This document shows positions 1 through 8,325 of a stretch of DNA of 64,000 bases, piece by piece. Location of the stretch: the NCBI RefSeq assembly GCF_002243175.1, contig NZ_NDYF01000017.1, positions 130,207-194,206 on the forward strand, given 5' to 3'. Each line of letters starts with the position of its first letter. The stretch's first letter is position 1. A model generated the notes under the pieces. It was not told the DNA's origin and searched no databases. It saw only the letters and a list, made by a program, of their open reading frames with translations. Both the position numbers and the translations under genes were made by a program. Source of the stretch: Finegoldia magna_J. GTDB taxonomy: Bacteria > Bacillota > Clostridia > Tissierellales > Peptoniphilaceae.

Positions 1-2351
1 TCTCCCTCATTGGAATTTGTGACGTAGGATAACTGATAAAGAGATATATTTAACTTGTTAGCTAAAATTTCCCTATCACCACTAGCTTGATTAAGCATTA
101 AGATAAAATCTGTATTATCAAATATATTTTCTATTTCGGGACTGGCTAAAAGGTCCTTTACATTTTGTGTTAATCCTGTTGGAATCCCGCCCCATTTTCT
201 AAATCTCTTCCAAATTTCTATGGAATATGAGGCTGTTTGTTCTTCTCTTAAAAGCAAATGGAATTCGTCACAGTAATATCTGGTTTCCTTCTTATTTCTA
301 TTAATAGTTACTCTATTCCACACTTGATCTTGAACAATTAACATACCTATTTTTCTAAGTTGCTTTCCTAATTCCTTAATGTCATAACAAAGAATTCTAT
401 TTCCTGTATCTACATTAGTCCTATGGTTAAATACATTGAGGCTGCCTTTGACATAAATTTCCATTTCTACCGCTAATTTTTTCCCTACATTTTCTTCTTG
501 TTTTAAAAGTAAATTATATAAATCTTCTAAAATTGGCATATTTTCAGAAATTGGATTGTCGAAGTAATCCTTATATAATATTGGAAGACATCTATCAATT
601 ACTGAAGTTTCTTCTGCACTTAACCCTTCCTTTCCTACTACAAGTTCAAACAGTGAAAGAATAAAGTCAGACTTTAAAGATAAGGGATTGTCTTCATCGG
701 CATAGTCTACATTTATATCCAACGGGTTTATATAATCCTTACTTGTTGGCGATATTTTTATAACTTCTCCACCTAGTGCCTTAGTTAAATTTCCATACTC
801 CCCTTCCGGATCACAGATAATGATGTCATCTTGTGTGATTAAAAAAGCATTGGTAATTTCTCTTTTAGCTGAAAAAGATTTACCGCTACCCGGTGTTCCA
901 AGTATTAAACCGTTTGGATTCTTTAAAAGCTTTCTATCTGTCATAATGATATTACGACTTAAAGCATTTAATCCGTAATATAAGCTCTCTCCTTCTAAGC
1001 ACAACTCTTCTGTTGTAAAAGGAATAAAGACTGCTGTAGAGCTGGTTGTAAGTCCTCTTTTTATTTCTATTTCATTTTTTCCAAGTGGCAGGGAAGAAAT
1101 TAGTCCTTGTTCCTGTCTATAGTTAAGATTTTTCAATACACAATTATGCCTACCTGCTATTGAATTTAGTTGAAAGATTATATTACTCAATTTCTTTCTA
1201 CTTTTTTCCATATTTGTAAACAAAATAGTTATGACAAACATTCTCTCATTATGATTTTGAAGTTCTACTAATAGTTTCTTAGCATCATTACCGTAGGTAA
1301 TTAAATCGCTTGGAAGAATATCAATGTCATATCCTGATCTTATAGCCTTCTTATTTTCTTCAATTTTCATTTTATCCAAGTCTGTTATTTTTCTTTTAAT
1401 CATCTTTATAGCTTCTGTTTGATCAATGGAATTTATATGAAATGTTACAATCATATTTTCTTCAACTCCTAAAAATTCTGATAATAATCTATCTGATAAT
1501 TCAGGTGCTAGAATTTGTAGAAAGTTTACTTCTCCAAAGTATTCTCCAATTTTAAATTGATTGTTAGATGAAAAGTTAAATGATGCTGGTACTATATAAT
1601 CCTTAGTAGATAGTCCACTATATTTTAGGTCTTCAAATGAAAAAACAAAATTCTTATTTGGATTTAAGATATCGTGAATAACCTTTAACCTTTCATATCC
1701 ACTTAATACATAAGCTTTTACTCCCATCTGCTTAAAGTTATTTAATATATCCATTTCCATTCTTTCAAGTCTTGTAGTTGCCTCTTTTAAATCTTGTGCT
1801 TGTAAGCTAAAGGTGATATACATATATTTAGTAAGTCCATTATTTCCTTTTTGACTCTGATTTTTTAGCATTTCCCTGTACTCTTTTCGTATTTCATTAT
1901 ATGAATCGTTTCTATCCGGAACATTGATGTTTTTTTCTACTTCTTCATTTTTTCCTATACGATTAATATATGAAAGTTCTATATCGACACTTGGATCAAA
2001 ATAGTTTAAAAAACTTGAAAATTCATTAAATATACTTTCCTTATCTTCTTCTGTTGAAAGCTGGTAGTTAATATCTAAAAAACGTATCATTTTATTAAAT
2101 TTGTTCTTCTCAACTTGGCAAATCCCATTTCTCAACATTCTTAAATAAGGGATTGTTTCCTGAACGCTCTTTTTCTTCTTCCCACCAAAAAAGGAAAGCT
2201 TCTTTTTGGGCTTTCCTTTTTCTTTAGAAATATTTGCTTTTTTCATATTTTTTTGACTTATACTAATGCTTTTTAAATCTTCTTTTTGTTTTTTTAAATT
2301 TCTTTTTTCTTGATTTAATTTTTTCTGTTGTTTTTTCTGTATTTGATTCAT
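1..2351 (-). CDS. VirB4-like conjugation ATPase (3' part beyond window)
   Basis: Motor ATPase of a type IV secretion channel for conjugative transfer, acting at the inner face of the membrane. The reading frame is open from the ATG at 2351 to the window edge, about 783 codons, so the C-terminus is missing. The N-terminus is a very basic lysine/glutamine-rich stretch (about 70 residues). A Walker A motif GTPGSGKSF lies near residues 484-492 and a Walker B-like IIICDPEGEY follows about 30 residues later, then a YCDEFHLLL segment typical of VirB4/TraE ATPases. The start codon overlaps the stop of the PrgI gene (ATGA), so the two are translationally coupled. It belongs to the conjugation operon of a Tn1549/CTn5-like element. 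The assignment is secure at family level. Confidence 0.93.
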   Translation of the reverse strand, partial: MNQIQKKQQKKLNQEKRNLKKQKEDLKSISISQKNMKKANISKEKGKPKKKLSFFGGKKKKSVQETIPYLRMLRNGICQVEKNKFNKMIRFLDINYQLSTEEDKESIFNEFSSFLNYFDPSVDIELSYINRIGKNEEVEKNINVPDRNDSYNEIRKEYREMLKNQSQKGNNGLTKYMYITFSLQAQDLKEATTRLERMEMDILNNFKQMGVKAYVLSGYERLKVIHDILNPNKNFVFSFEDLKYSGLSTKDYIVPASFNFSSNNQFKIGEYFGEVNFLQILAPELSDRLLSEFLGVEENMIVTFHINSIDQTEAIKMIKRKITDLDKMKIEENKKAIRSGYDIDILPSDLITYGNDAKKLLVELQNHNERMFVITILFTNMEKSRKKLSNIIFQLNSIAGRHNCVLKNLNYRQEQGLISSLPLGKNEIEIKRGLTTSSTAVFIPFTTEELCLEGESLYYGLNALSRNIIMTDRKLLKNPNGLILGTPGSGKSFSAKREITNAFLITQDDIIICDPEGEYGNLTKALGGEVIKISPTSKDYINPLDINVDYADEDNPLSLKSDFILSLFELVVGKEGLSAEETSVIDRCLPILYKDYFDNPISENMPILEDLYNLLLKQEENVGKKLAVEMEIYVKGSLNVFNHRTNVDTGNRILCYDIKELGKQLRKIGMLIVQDQVWNRVTINRNKKETRYYCDEFHLLLREEQTASYSIEIWKRFRKWGGIPTGLTQNVKDLLASPEIENIFDNTDFILMLNQASGDREILANKLNISLYQLSYVTNSNEG

Positions 2352-2686
2352 TTACTCCTTTCCTTTCTTTGTTTCTTTATATCATAAATACATTCTGTCT
2401 TGTATATCCTTATACTTGTCTGTCTTTTCTTATCTATAATATACTTTAAATATTTTTCAAAATAGATCCCGTCATTTTCATAAAGAGTTGCAAATATTAT
2501 AGGAAAAGACACACCTATCATAATTAACATAGATAGGTCATTAGGCAGCACTTTTTTTACCATTAAATATACTGGAAAGCCTATTAGACCTGCAATTGTA
2601 AAGCCAATTAATTGTCTTTTTGTTAGATTTAGAGCTACCTTTGTTTTTACTTTCGTTAAGTCCTTTGGGACATTTACATAAGCCAT
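2348..2686 (-). CDS. PrgI family conjugation membrane protein
   Basis: A 112-residue protein with two adjacent hydrophobic segments (about residues 27-70) preceded by a short amphipathic N-terminus (MAYVNVPKDLTKVKTKVA). This is the pattern of PrgI/VirB3-like proteins, which sit in the membrane next to VirB4 in Gram-positive conjugation machines. Its start overlaps the stop of the upstream 86-residue gene by one base, and its stop overlaps the virB4 start. This gives a tightly coupled three-gene block. The function is inferred from family and position. Confidence 0.88.
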   Translation of the reverse strand: MAYVNVPKDLTKVKTKVALNLTKRQLIGFTIAGLIGFPVYLMVKKVLPNDLSMLIMIGVSFPIIFATLYENDGIYFEKYLKYIIDKKRQTSIRIYKTECIYDIKKQRKERSK

Positions 2687-2946
2687 TATTCTAAACCCTC
2701 TAAGTAAAAGCCATATATATCTTCTCTGTTCAGATCTTCTAATGATTTTCCCATATTCACTGCTATTTCTAAGACTTTTTCATTCGTTTCTTCTCTATTA
2801 TCTAAAACTTCCGATATTTTTCTTATAATCATTCTATTTTGTATTTCTCTTGTAATATATCCCCCTATTAAAAGTATTGGGAGTCCTATTGTTCCAAGTG
2901 TTCTTAAATTTATTTTTTTGTCCTTTTTTCTTCTAATTTTCATCAT
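2686..2946 (-). CDS. Small membrane protein of the conjugation operon
   Basis: An 86-residue protein with a highly basic N-terminus (KIRRKKDKK), one hydrophobic segment (about residues 18-31, GTIGLPILLIGGYI) and an acidic C-terminal half. I do not recognise a named family. It lies between the TrbL-like and PrgI genes and overlaps prgI by one base, so it is probably an accessory part of the transfer channel. An AAGGAGAAGATG-type ribosome site precedes the tandem ATGs; either ATG could be used. Confidence 0.75.
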   Translation of the reverse strand: MMKIRRKKDKKINLRTLGTIGLPILLIGGYITREIQNRMIIRKISEVLDNREETNEKVLEIAVNMGKSLEDLNREDIYGFYLEGLE

Positions 2947-2960
2947 CTTCTCCTTTTTTA

Positions 2961-3824
2961 TTAATGAGCATTTAAAATTGATTTTGCAATACTTCCTGAT
3001 TTCATCATAGTTATACCAAGTATTAAGGTGTATCCTAGTAATTCAAAAATACTTTTGTGTATGTCTGATATATTTAAAGTCTTAACAAGTACGGCATAAA
3101 TTCCTACGCATATAAGTAAGAATAAACCTTGCAAGCCAAGTGCGAAGAGCCCTCTTATATAGTTTGTTCCAATACTTCCCCATTCTTTATTACCCATTGT
3201 GGCAAAAGGTATGGCGCAAACTGAAGTATAAATATATATTTCTATCATCCTGCCGTATAGAATAACTGTAATGAGTATTGATATCCCTTGAATTATCATC
3301 TTTACAATTGATGTCTCTAGTACTATAGTCATTAATTTTCCTATTGACTCTCCTTTTAGGCTATCTACCATATTAGCTATATCACCCGGAGAAACTTTTG
3401 CACTAGCATTTGCCACACCTGCTGCCTTTCCTATTAAATTCTGTGCCACATCAAATACTGCCATAGAAAAGTCAAAAGCATGAGATACAAGCCATACTGC
3501 TATCCACATTTTTATCATATATTTAAAAAAACCAAAGGTATCTGTGTCATGCATATTATTTTTGTTCATTACCATTTGAATTAATTCAATACATAGTACA
3601 GCCGTTATGATAAGACCTGCTATGGGAAGTATAACATTTTCTGAAATAGACTTTATGAAGTGGAAAACCTCCGAGTTCCATCCACTCGGAGTCTTTCCTA
3701 CCTCATTTGCTATCGTTGATACTTTGTCATTTATATCAAGGAGCATTCCGCTTAAATTTTCCTTGATCATATCAATAAGTATCTCCGAAAAAAACTCTTT
3801 GATCTTATCTACTATATTAAACAT
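2961..3824 (-). CDS. VirB6/TrbL-like conjugation channel protein
   Basis: A 287-residue polytopic membrane protein. An N-terminal amphipathic region (residues 1-60) is followed by about five or six hydrophobic segments: 67-87, 105-120, a break with a small-residue stretch GKAAGVANASAKV, then 170-195, 222-245 and 258-275. The size and layout match the CD1112-type VirB6/TrbL proteins of Tn1549/CTn5 elements, which form the inner-membrane part of the transfer channel. The gene lies directly after the Maff2 gene with essentially no gap. The family call rests on topology and neighbourhood. Confidence 0.87.
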   Translation of the reverse strand: MFNIVDKIKEFFSEILIDMIKENLSGMLLDINDKVSTIANEVGKTPSGWNSEVFHFIKSISENVILPIAGLIITAVLCIELIQMVMNKNNMHDTDTFGFFKYMIKMWIAVWLVSHAFDFSMAVFDVAQNLIGKAAGVANASAKVSPGDIANMVDSLKGESIGKLMTIVLETSIVKMIIQGISILITVILYGRMIEIYIYTSVCAIPFATMGNKEWGSIGTNYIRGLFALGLQGLFLLICVGIYAVLVKTLNISDIHKSIFELLGYTLILGITMMKSGSIAKSILNAH

Positions 3825-3825
3825 T

Positions 3826-4041
3826 TTATTTTAACACGTTTGCTAATAGCGGTATTAGTTTTAAACCTATGAGTACAATTCCCCCTCCAGCCATAAGCTG
3901 CTTAATGCCTTGAGATTTAGCACCAGGGTTGTCATTCCCATAACCTTCCATCAGGTTGATAACACCCCATGCTCCAAGCCCTGCACCAATTGCTGTAACT
4001 AATATTTTTAATACATTTACTGCTTGTGTAAAAAATTCCAT
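3826..4041 (-). CDS. Maff2 family small membrane protein
   Basis: A 71-residue protein with two hydrophobic helices (about residues 8-28 and 49-68) joined by a polar turn, GYGNDNPGAKSQGIKQ. This matches the Maff2 (PrgF/VirB2-like) family found in Tn1549-type elements just before the TrbL-like gene, and its size and topology resemble a pilin-like VirB2 subunit. It is separated from the next gene by one base and from ssb by none. The exact role in transfer is not established. Confidence 0.88.
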   Translation of the reverse strand: MEFFTQAVNVLKILVTAIGAGLGAWGVINLMEGYGNDNPGAKSQGIKQLMAGGGIVLIGLKLIPLLANVLK

Positions 4042-4365
4042 TTATATTTCCTCCTCTTTTTCTTCTTTTTTAATTTTATTTATGTGCTTTACGATAAAAT
4101 TTTTAAATGTCTTGTCTTCTTTTTTTGTTTCCTTAAAATATCCAAAAATATGGATGTATTCTCCACTTTTAAATTCCTTCACACTTTTTGCCTTTTCCCC
4201 GTAGAGATTACAGTAGATATATTCTTTTTTAACCTTTCCTTCTTCTTTGTTCTTTCTAACTATTGTGAAGTTAGCTACCTCTTTTTCTCCTTCCTTTGTA
4301 TCTATTTCAGTTGTTTTTATTTCTCCTACTAGATTTCCATTAATATTTAGCATTTCTCTCTCCAT
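4042..4365 (-). CDS. Element-encoded single-strand DNA-binding protein
   Basis: A 107-residue OB-fold protein of the SSB type. The N-terminal strand pattern MLNINGNLVGEIKTTEI, followed by VANFTIVRKN and YIYCNLYGEKAKSVKEF, matches single-stranded DNA-binding proteins. The tail is very charged (KKEEKEEEI) and lacks the DIPF tip of chromosomal SSB. It probably protects transferred or replicating single-stranded element DNA. Its start is preceded by an AAAGGAGATAG ribosome site. A terminator hairpin lies just upstream (4388-4416), so expression may depend on a promoter or readthrough in that gap. Confidence 0.82.
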   Translation of the reverse strand: MEREMLNINGNLVGEIKTTEIDTKEGEKEVANFTIVRKNKEEGKVKKEYIYCNLYGEKAKSVKEFKSGEYIHIFGYFKETKKEDKTFKNFIVKHINKIKKEEKEEEI

Positions 4366-4387
4366 TTGTTCTATCTCCTTTATTCCA

Positions 4388-4416
4388 TAAAAAAAGCGAT
4401 AGTTTTTTCTATCGCT
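4388..4416 (-). terminator. Rho-independent terminator upstream of ssb
   Basis: On the minus strand an 8-bp perfect stem AGCGATAG/CTATCGCT with a six-base A loop is followed by a T run. It lies between a tiny leader ORF (4456-4488) and ssb, so it could attenuate transcription into the transfer operon. Confidence 0.75.
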
Positions 4417-4455
4417 TCTACTTCTTATTGATTAATATTCATTTTTCTCTGTATC

Positions 4456-4488
4456 TTATTTTTTCGGCTCATCTCGTATATATTTCAT
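4456..4488 (-). CDS. Possible 10-codon leader peptide
   Basis: A minus-strand ATG preceded by a strong AAAGGAGGAAGA ribosome site opens a 10-codon frame reading MKYIRDEPKK, then a stop. It sits between the abi terminator and the terminator in front of ssb. The strong ribosome site in front of so short a frame suggests a leader peptide or a remnant of a longer gene. There is no evidence for expression. Confidence 0.3.
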   Translation of the reverse strand: MKYIRDEPKK

Positions 4489-4505
4489 TCTTCCTCCTTT
4501 GGGCA

Positions 4506-4536
4506 TAAAAAAACACCGAAATGTTTTTTTCGGTGT
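4506..4536 (-). terminator. Terminator of the abi gene
   Basis: A nine-base stem (ACACCGAAA with TTTCGGTGT) is followed on the minus strand by a long T run, just after the stop of the Abi gene. Confidence 0.85.
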
Positions 4537-4554
4537 AGATTTCTCTATTTAATT

Positions 4555-5418
4555 TTATGGTTTTAGTAATTCTTTCCAGTTTTCTATAAAGCCAACATGT
4601 CTTAATTCAATATTTTCATATCTTGCTATTAGTACTGTTAGATCATGATAAAATTTTTTGTAATTTTCTTCTTCAGAAACTATTTTAAGATTAACTAATG
4701 TAGCAAATATTGTATTGTTTGAAATATTATTTTTTAAATATTCTTTATATAGCTTTGGTGATTTTGTAAGCTTTGCTCCATATAGCCTGCCATAATGGGC
4801 ACATATATTTCTTATATAGGCAAAATTTTCTATCCAAGATTCAAAGTAATGGTAGTCTGTATGAAAGACTTTTGCAATTTTACTTTTATCTTCATTTTTC
4901 ATATTCTTATACATTTTAGATAAAGTTCCAAAACTTGCTACTTCTATCACTGCATAGAGTGGAATTTCTCCACCTTCATAATTGTCTTTAAAGTTTTTTA
5001 TAAATGGTGAGCGTCTATTTCTTTTAACTTCCCTTGCTAATTCTTCTAGTACCCTTTCTTGTTCCTTTTGTTTCTCAAAATTATTCATATCTTTATATGA
5101 AAAGTTCCCATATCTTAAAGAAAAATAGTTTGTGATAACTGCTCTTAAAGAAACTTCAATATGCTCTATTGTTTCAAATATAAGCTGTCTAAGTTCTCTA
5201 TCAAATTTATATAAACTTACAATATCTTCAAAACTTGTTCCTGATATATATCTTCCATCTTTTTTTAATGTGATACTATAAGCTTTAATCAGCCTATAAT
5301 AGGATATTCTTCCAAGAATTTTCTTAGCATAAGTTTTATCTTCCACTAAAAGTCCTAAGTCTATTAAATTTTTTACTTGATTTTCTATACTAATCGGTTC
5401 TTGATAGATTTTTTTCAT
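4555..5418 (-). CDS. abiF: Abi_2 (AbiD/AbiF-type) abortive infection protein
   Basis: An Abi_2 family protein, 287 residues from the ATG at 5418. That start is chosen because a TTTTAGGAGAAAAA ribosome site sits right in front of it; an upstream in-frame ATG at 5457 lies inside the leader RNA. A C-terminal RNICAHYGRLY segment holds the R-X4-H motif of HEPN ribonucleases (Arg203 and His208 in this numbering). The family pattern SYYRLIKAYS near the N-terminus is also present. Members cause abortive infection or act as RNA-cleaving toxins (family knowledge). It is carried as cargo inside the conjugative element, with its own promoter, structured leader RNA and terminator, so it is a separate module in the transfer operon. 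Confidence 0.88.
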   Translation of the reverse strand: MKKIYQEPISIENQVKNLIDLGLLVEDKTYAKKILGRISYYRLIKAYSITLKKDGRYISGTSFEDIVSLYKFDRELRQLIFETIEHIEVSLRAVITNYFSLRYGNFSYKDMNNFEKQKEQERVLEELAREVKRNRRSPFIKNFKDNYEGGEIPLYAVIEVASFGTLSKMYKNMKNEDKSKIAKVFHTDYHYFESWIENFAYIRNICAHYGRLYGAKLTKSPKLYKEYLKNNISNNTIFATLVNLKIVSEEENYKKFYHDLTVLIARYENIELRHVGFIENWKELLKP

Positions 5419-5435
5419 TTTTTCTCCTAAAATCA

Positions 5436-5483
5436 AATGACCCGACTTGGTCCGCATTGTTAAGAGGCGTGTCGGGTACTGTT
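5436..5483 (-). ncRNA. Candidate abiF RNA motif (leader of abi gene)
   Basis: Between the promoter and the abi start, the minus strand holds ACCCGAC (5477-5471) and the complementary GTCGGGT (5446-5440). They enclose a conserved-looking stretch containing CGCCTCTTAACAATGCGGAC. I recognise this as the abiF RNA motif described upstream of AbiF genes, thought to act as an RNA partner or antitoxin. The recognition is from memory. The stem and its placement are seen directly. Confidence 0.72.
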
Positions 5484-5489
5484 GACATT

Positions 5490-5518
5490 ATTATATGCTA
5501 TAAAATATTTTTTGTCAA
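5490..5518 (-). promoter_or_regulatory. Promoter of abiF RNA/abi gene
   Basis: The minus strand has TTGACA (5518-5513), a 17-bp spacer and TATAAT (5495-5490), both consensus hexamers. Transcription would start about 5483, just before the abiF RNA stem. Confidence 0.85.
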
Positions 5519-5569
5519 GTAATTTCTTTTAATCTTTCCTAAATATCTATCTTACTTCTAATTTTAAAT

Positions 5570-7372
5570 TTATTCATCTAATATTTCAACTACCATACTC
5601 TCTTTTAACTTAACCTCATCTTTTCTCTGCAGGTATTTCTCTATGTCAAATATATTTCTCTTATCATAATCTTCAAGGAACTTATAATTCTTATGTTTGG
5701 TTATGTCAAATTTATCTGAAAGAAATGGTCTAACTCCTCTTAATTGGTAGATACATTTCCCACCATCCATTACAGTTATTTCATCTTGACTCATTAATTC
5801 TTTTCCAGTTTTTTGATAGTTTAAACCAAAACTCTTTTGATTTGATCTTGTTTCTGATGTGTTATATAGGTCTATGGTTTCTTTGCCTAGGCTTTCAGAT
5901 AATTCTTTTAATGTTGTTCTTTCTTTGCCTCCTAAAAATAACGTCGAATCACAATTGCCAACTATGGTATCTGCATTATCTTTATAGATACTTTTTAGTT
6001 GTGATTGTGCTTGTAATATTATACAAGCTGATATTTCTCTACTTCTAATAGTTGCTATCAGCTTTTCAAATTTAGGAATTAAGCCGATATTTGCGAATTC
6101 ATCAAGTAGGCATCTCACATGAACAGGAAGTCTTCCGCCATATTCATCATCTGCTTTATCACATAATAGATTAAATAATTGTGAGTACATTATTGATACT
6201 ACAAAGTTAAATGTATCATCTGTATCCGATATTATTACGAATAAAGCTGTTTTCTTTTCTCCAAGTGTATCAAGCTCCAGTTCATCTTCTTTCATTAAGT
6301 CCCTAAGTTCCTGAATATCAAATGGAGCAAGCCTTGCTCCACAGGATATAAGGATTGATTTGGCAGTTTTTCCTGCTGCTAGTTTGTATTTCTTATATTG
6401 TTTTACTGCAAAATGATTTGGCTTTTCTTTTTCTAATGCTTCAAACATATAGTCTACTGCATTTTTAAAATTTTCATCTTCTTCTCTTACCTCACTTGCA
6501 TCTATCATAGCAAGTAAAGTTGTAAAGTTCTGTTCTTCTTTAGGAGCTTCATACCAGATATATCCTATAAGTGCTGTGTAATAGAGTTTTTCAGCTTTCA
6601 CCCAAAAATCCTCAGTTGATTTTTCTCCTTCTCCCTTAGTATTTGCAATTATTGTTTGTACTAATTTCAAAATATCTTTTTCACTTTTCAAGTATGCAAA
6701 GGGATTATATCTCATGGATTTTTTAAAGTTTATTGTGTTTAGTATTTTTATCTCATATCCATTTCTTTCCAACATTTTCCCACATTCCAAGACTAATGTT
6801 CCTTTTGGATCGGTTACTACATATGAAGAGTGCATTTGCATGAGATTTGGCTTTACAAAAAACCTTGTTTTACCACTACCAGAACCTCCAATTACCAATA
6901 CATTTTTATTTCTCGCATATTTTGGATTTTTAGGTCTATTGTTCATGGTAAGTCTTTCAGTTTGAGTTAATAGCACATTGTTTTCAAACTTCTTGTCAAT
7001 GTATGGCTCAATATCTTTTTCATTTCCCCATCTTGCCGATCCATATTCTCTGCCCTCTCTAAACTTTTTTGCTTTTTTCTTTTTCTGTATAAGGATTAAC
7101 TTAATAACTACTGATAGAATTAGACCGGGTATCAGATTTTTTATTTTTAATGATGGAATATATTTTAAAGTATCTATTTGACTAAAAGCTACTAGAATTC
7201 TATCTATTATATCTCCTCCTACATAAGAGTTGACATGGCTTGCAAAGATATTTCCTATATAAAAAAATAAGAGGTAAGGAAGATTTTCTAATACAAATTT
7301 CTTCTTATCTCTTATCTTAAAAACATTTTTTATATCTTTTATTATTTCATTTAGTATTTTCGAATTAATCAC
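5570..7372 (-). CDS. VirD4/TraG-type coupling ATPase
   Basis: A 600-residue type IV coupling protein that brings the relaxase-DNA complex to the transfer channel. There are two N-terminal membrane segments (about residues 30-47 and 78-96). Walker A GGSGSGKTR lies at residues 162-170 and the family signature LLDEFANIGLIPKF is in the C-terminal third. The length is normal for PcfC/VirD4 of Gram-positive elements. In Tn1549-like elements this gene lies between the PcfB gene and the Maff2 gene, as here, apart from the inserted abi module. The family call is certain; substrate specificity is unknown. Confidence 0.95.
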   Translation of the reverse strand: MINSKILNEIIKDIKNVFKIRDKKKFVLENLPYLLFFYIGNIFASHVNSYVGGDIIDRILVAFSQIDTLKYIPSLKIKNLIPGLILSVVIKLILIQKKKKAKKFREGREYGSARWGNEKDIEPYIDKKFENNVLLTQTERLTMNNRPKNPKYARNKNVLVIGGSGSGKTRFFVKPNLMQMHSSYVVTDPKGTLVLECGKMLERNGYEIKILNTINFKKSMRYNPFAYLKSEKDILKLVQTIIANTKGEGEKSTEDFWVKAEKLYYTALIGYIWYEAPKEEQNFTTLLAMIDASEVREEDENFKNAVDYMFEALEKEKPNHFAVKQYKKYKLAAGKTAKSILISCGARLAPFDIQELRDLMKEDELELDTLGEKKTALFVIISDTDDTFNFVVSIMYSQLFNLLCDKADDEYGGRLPVHVRCLLDEFANIGLIPKFEKLIATIRSREISACIILQAQSQLKSIYKDNADTIVGNCDSTLFLGGKERTTLKELSESLGKETIDLYNTSETRSNQKSFGLNYQKTGKELMSQDEITVMDGGKCIYQLRGVRPFLSDKFDITKHKNYKFLEDYDKRNIFDIEKYLQRKDEVKLKESMVVEILDE

Positions 7373-7383
7373 TTCCTCTCCAT

Positions 7384-7406
7384 AAAAAAGAGTAGATTTC
7401 TCTACC
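7384..7406 (-). terminator. Weak terminator between zinc-ribbon gene and virD4
   Basis: A short GTAGA/TCTAC stem with a four-base loop is followed on the minus strand by six T. It would be weak and may only partly stop transcription into virD4. Confidence 0.5.
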
Positions 7407-7416
7407 CATTAGTATC

Positions 7417-7623
7417 TTATTTATCTTTTTTATATATTATTACTGGAACTTGTTTTATTTTTTTACCTATCTTTTTTCTTTCCAAGACAAAAATCATATT
7501 CTCATTTCTTTTAAAATATCCTAAATCTCTATGATAGCTTATACCACACTTGCAATGTAATAGACCTATAAACTGTTGCTTCATCTTTGAGTTACATATG
7601 GGACATATTCTTTTATTTGTCAT
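7417..7623 (-). CDS. Small zinc-ribbon protein
   Basis: A 68-residue protein with an N-terminal CPIC pair (residues 7-10) and a second pair in HCKC (about residues 24-27), a likely four-cysteine zinc ribbon. A basic tail follows. I do not recognise a named family. It sits between the PcfB-like gene and virD4 in the element and is probably a small accessory DNA- or protein-binding factor. The function is not known. Confidence 0.65.
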   Translation of the reverse strand: MTNKRICPICNSKMKQQFIGLLHCKCGISYHRDLGYFKRNENMIFVLERKKIGKKIKQVPVIIYKKDK

Positions 7624-7819
7624 TTTAAACCACCATTATACTTATATTTTACTTTCAAAGGTATTTTTTAGTTTTTTCCCTAATGCTTCTGTTCTCATTT
7701 TTTATCTATAGATAAGAGAAATTCTTCTACTGGATGATTCCATCTTCTTTTTCATAGTATTCAACAATAAAGCTATTCATGCCTTCTCATCATATATATT
7801 ATATATCTAAGTGCTTTTA

Positions 7820-8311
7820 TTATAAACTTTGTTCCTGATGCTTATGTTTAACCTTATCTCTGTCAATAGTATCTTTGACTTTATCCTTGAAGTTATTAAG
7901 CCTTTCTATTACAGATTTTCTTTTTCTTGACTTATCTTTAGTAAATTTCTGGACTGTCTTTTTAAAAGCTTGTTCCATCACTTTTATATCTTTTGCTTGA
8001 AAAAAGATAATGTTGTTTCCATTTTCTAAATCTTTCTTTATGGAAAATTTCACCCCATATCTTTTTAATTCTTTTTTCAATGCTTTTAAGTCTATGTCAT
8101 TTAATTCTAAGGTTTCTACTTTACCTTTTTTTACAAGATCTTTTACTTTTACTTTTTTAAATTTTTCTAAGGGTCTTGACTGTTCTGTCTGCGCTTTATG
8201 TTTATTTATTTCTAATATTTTCTTCATCAAATTTATAACTTGCTTGGCTGTTACTATACTTGCTTTTTTTACTATGGCTATTGTTCTGCTATTTATATCA
8301 TCATTTTGCAT
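7820..8311 (-). CDS. PcfB-like protein (DUF3801)
   Basis: A 163-residue, very basic, mostly helical protein matching the DUF3801/PcfB family. The conserved region runs from TRTIAIV-type N-terminal residues through LKRYGVKFSIKKDLENG to IIFFQAKDIKVMEQAFK. PcfB is an accessory relaxosome factor that helps dock DNA processing to the coupling protein in pCF10-type systems. Position just upstream of virD4 fits that role. The 196-bp gap between it and the zinc-ribbon gene shows no gene or clear structure. Confidence 0.8.
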   Translation of the reverse strand: MQNDDINSRTIAIVKKASIVTAKQVINLMKKILEINKHKAQTEQSRPLEKFKKVKVKDLVKKGKVETLELNDIDLKALKKELKRYGVKFSIKKDLENGNNIIFFQAKDIKVMEQAFKKTVQKFTKDKSRKRKSVIERLNNFKDKVKDTIDRDKVKHKHQEQSL

Positions 8312-8325
8312 TCACTCACCTACTT

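Noticed and set aside
7624..7819. A gene in the 196-bp gap of the element
   Set aside because: Only short frames without ribosome sites are found on both strands.
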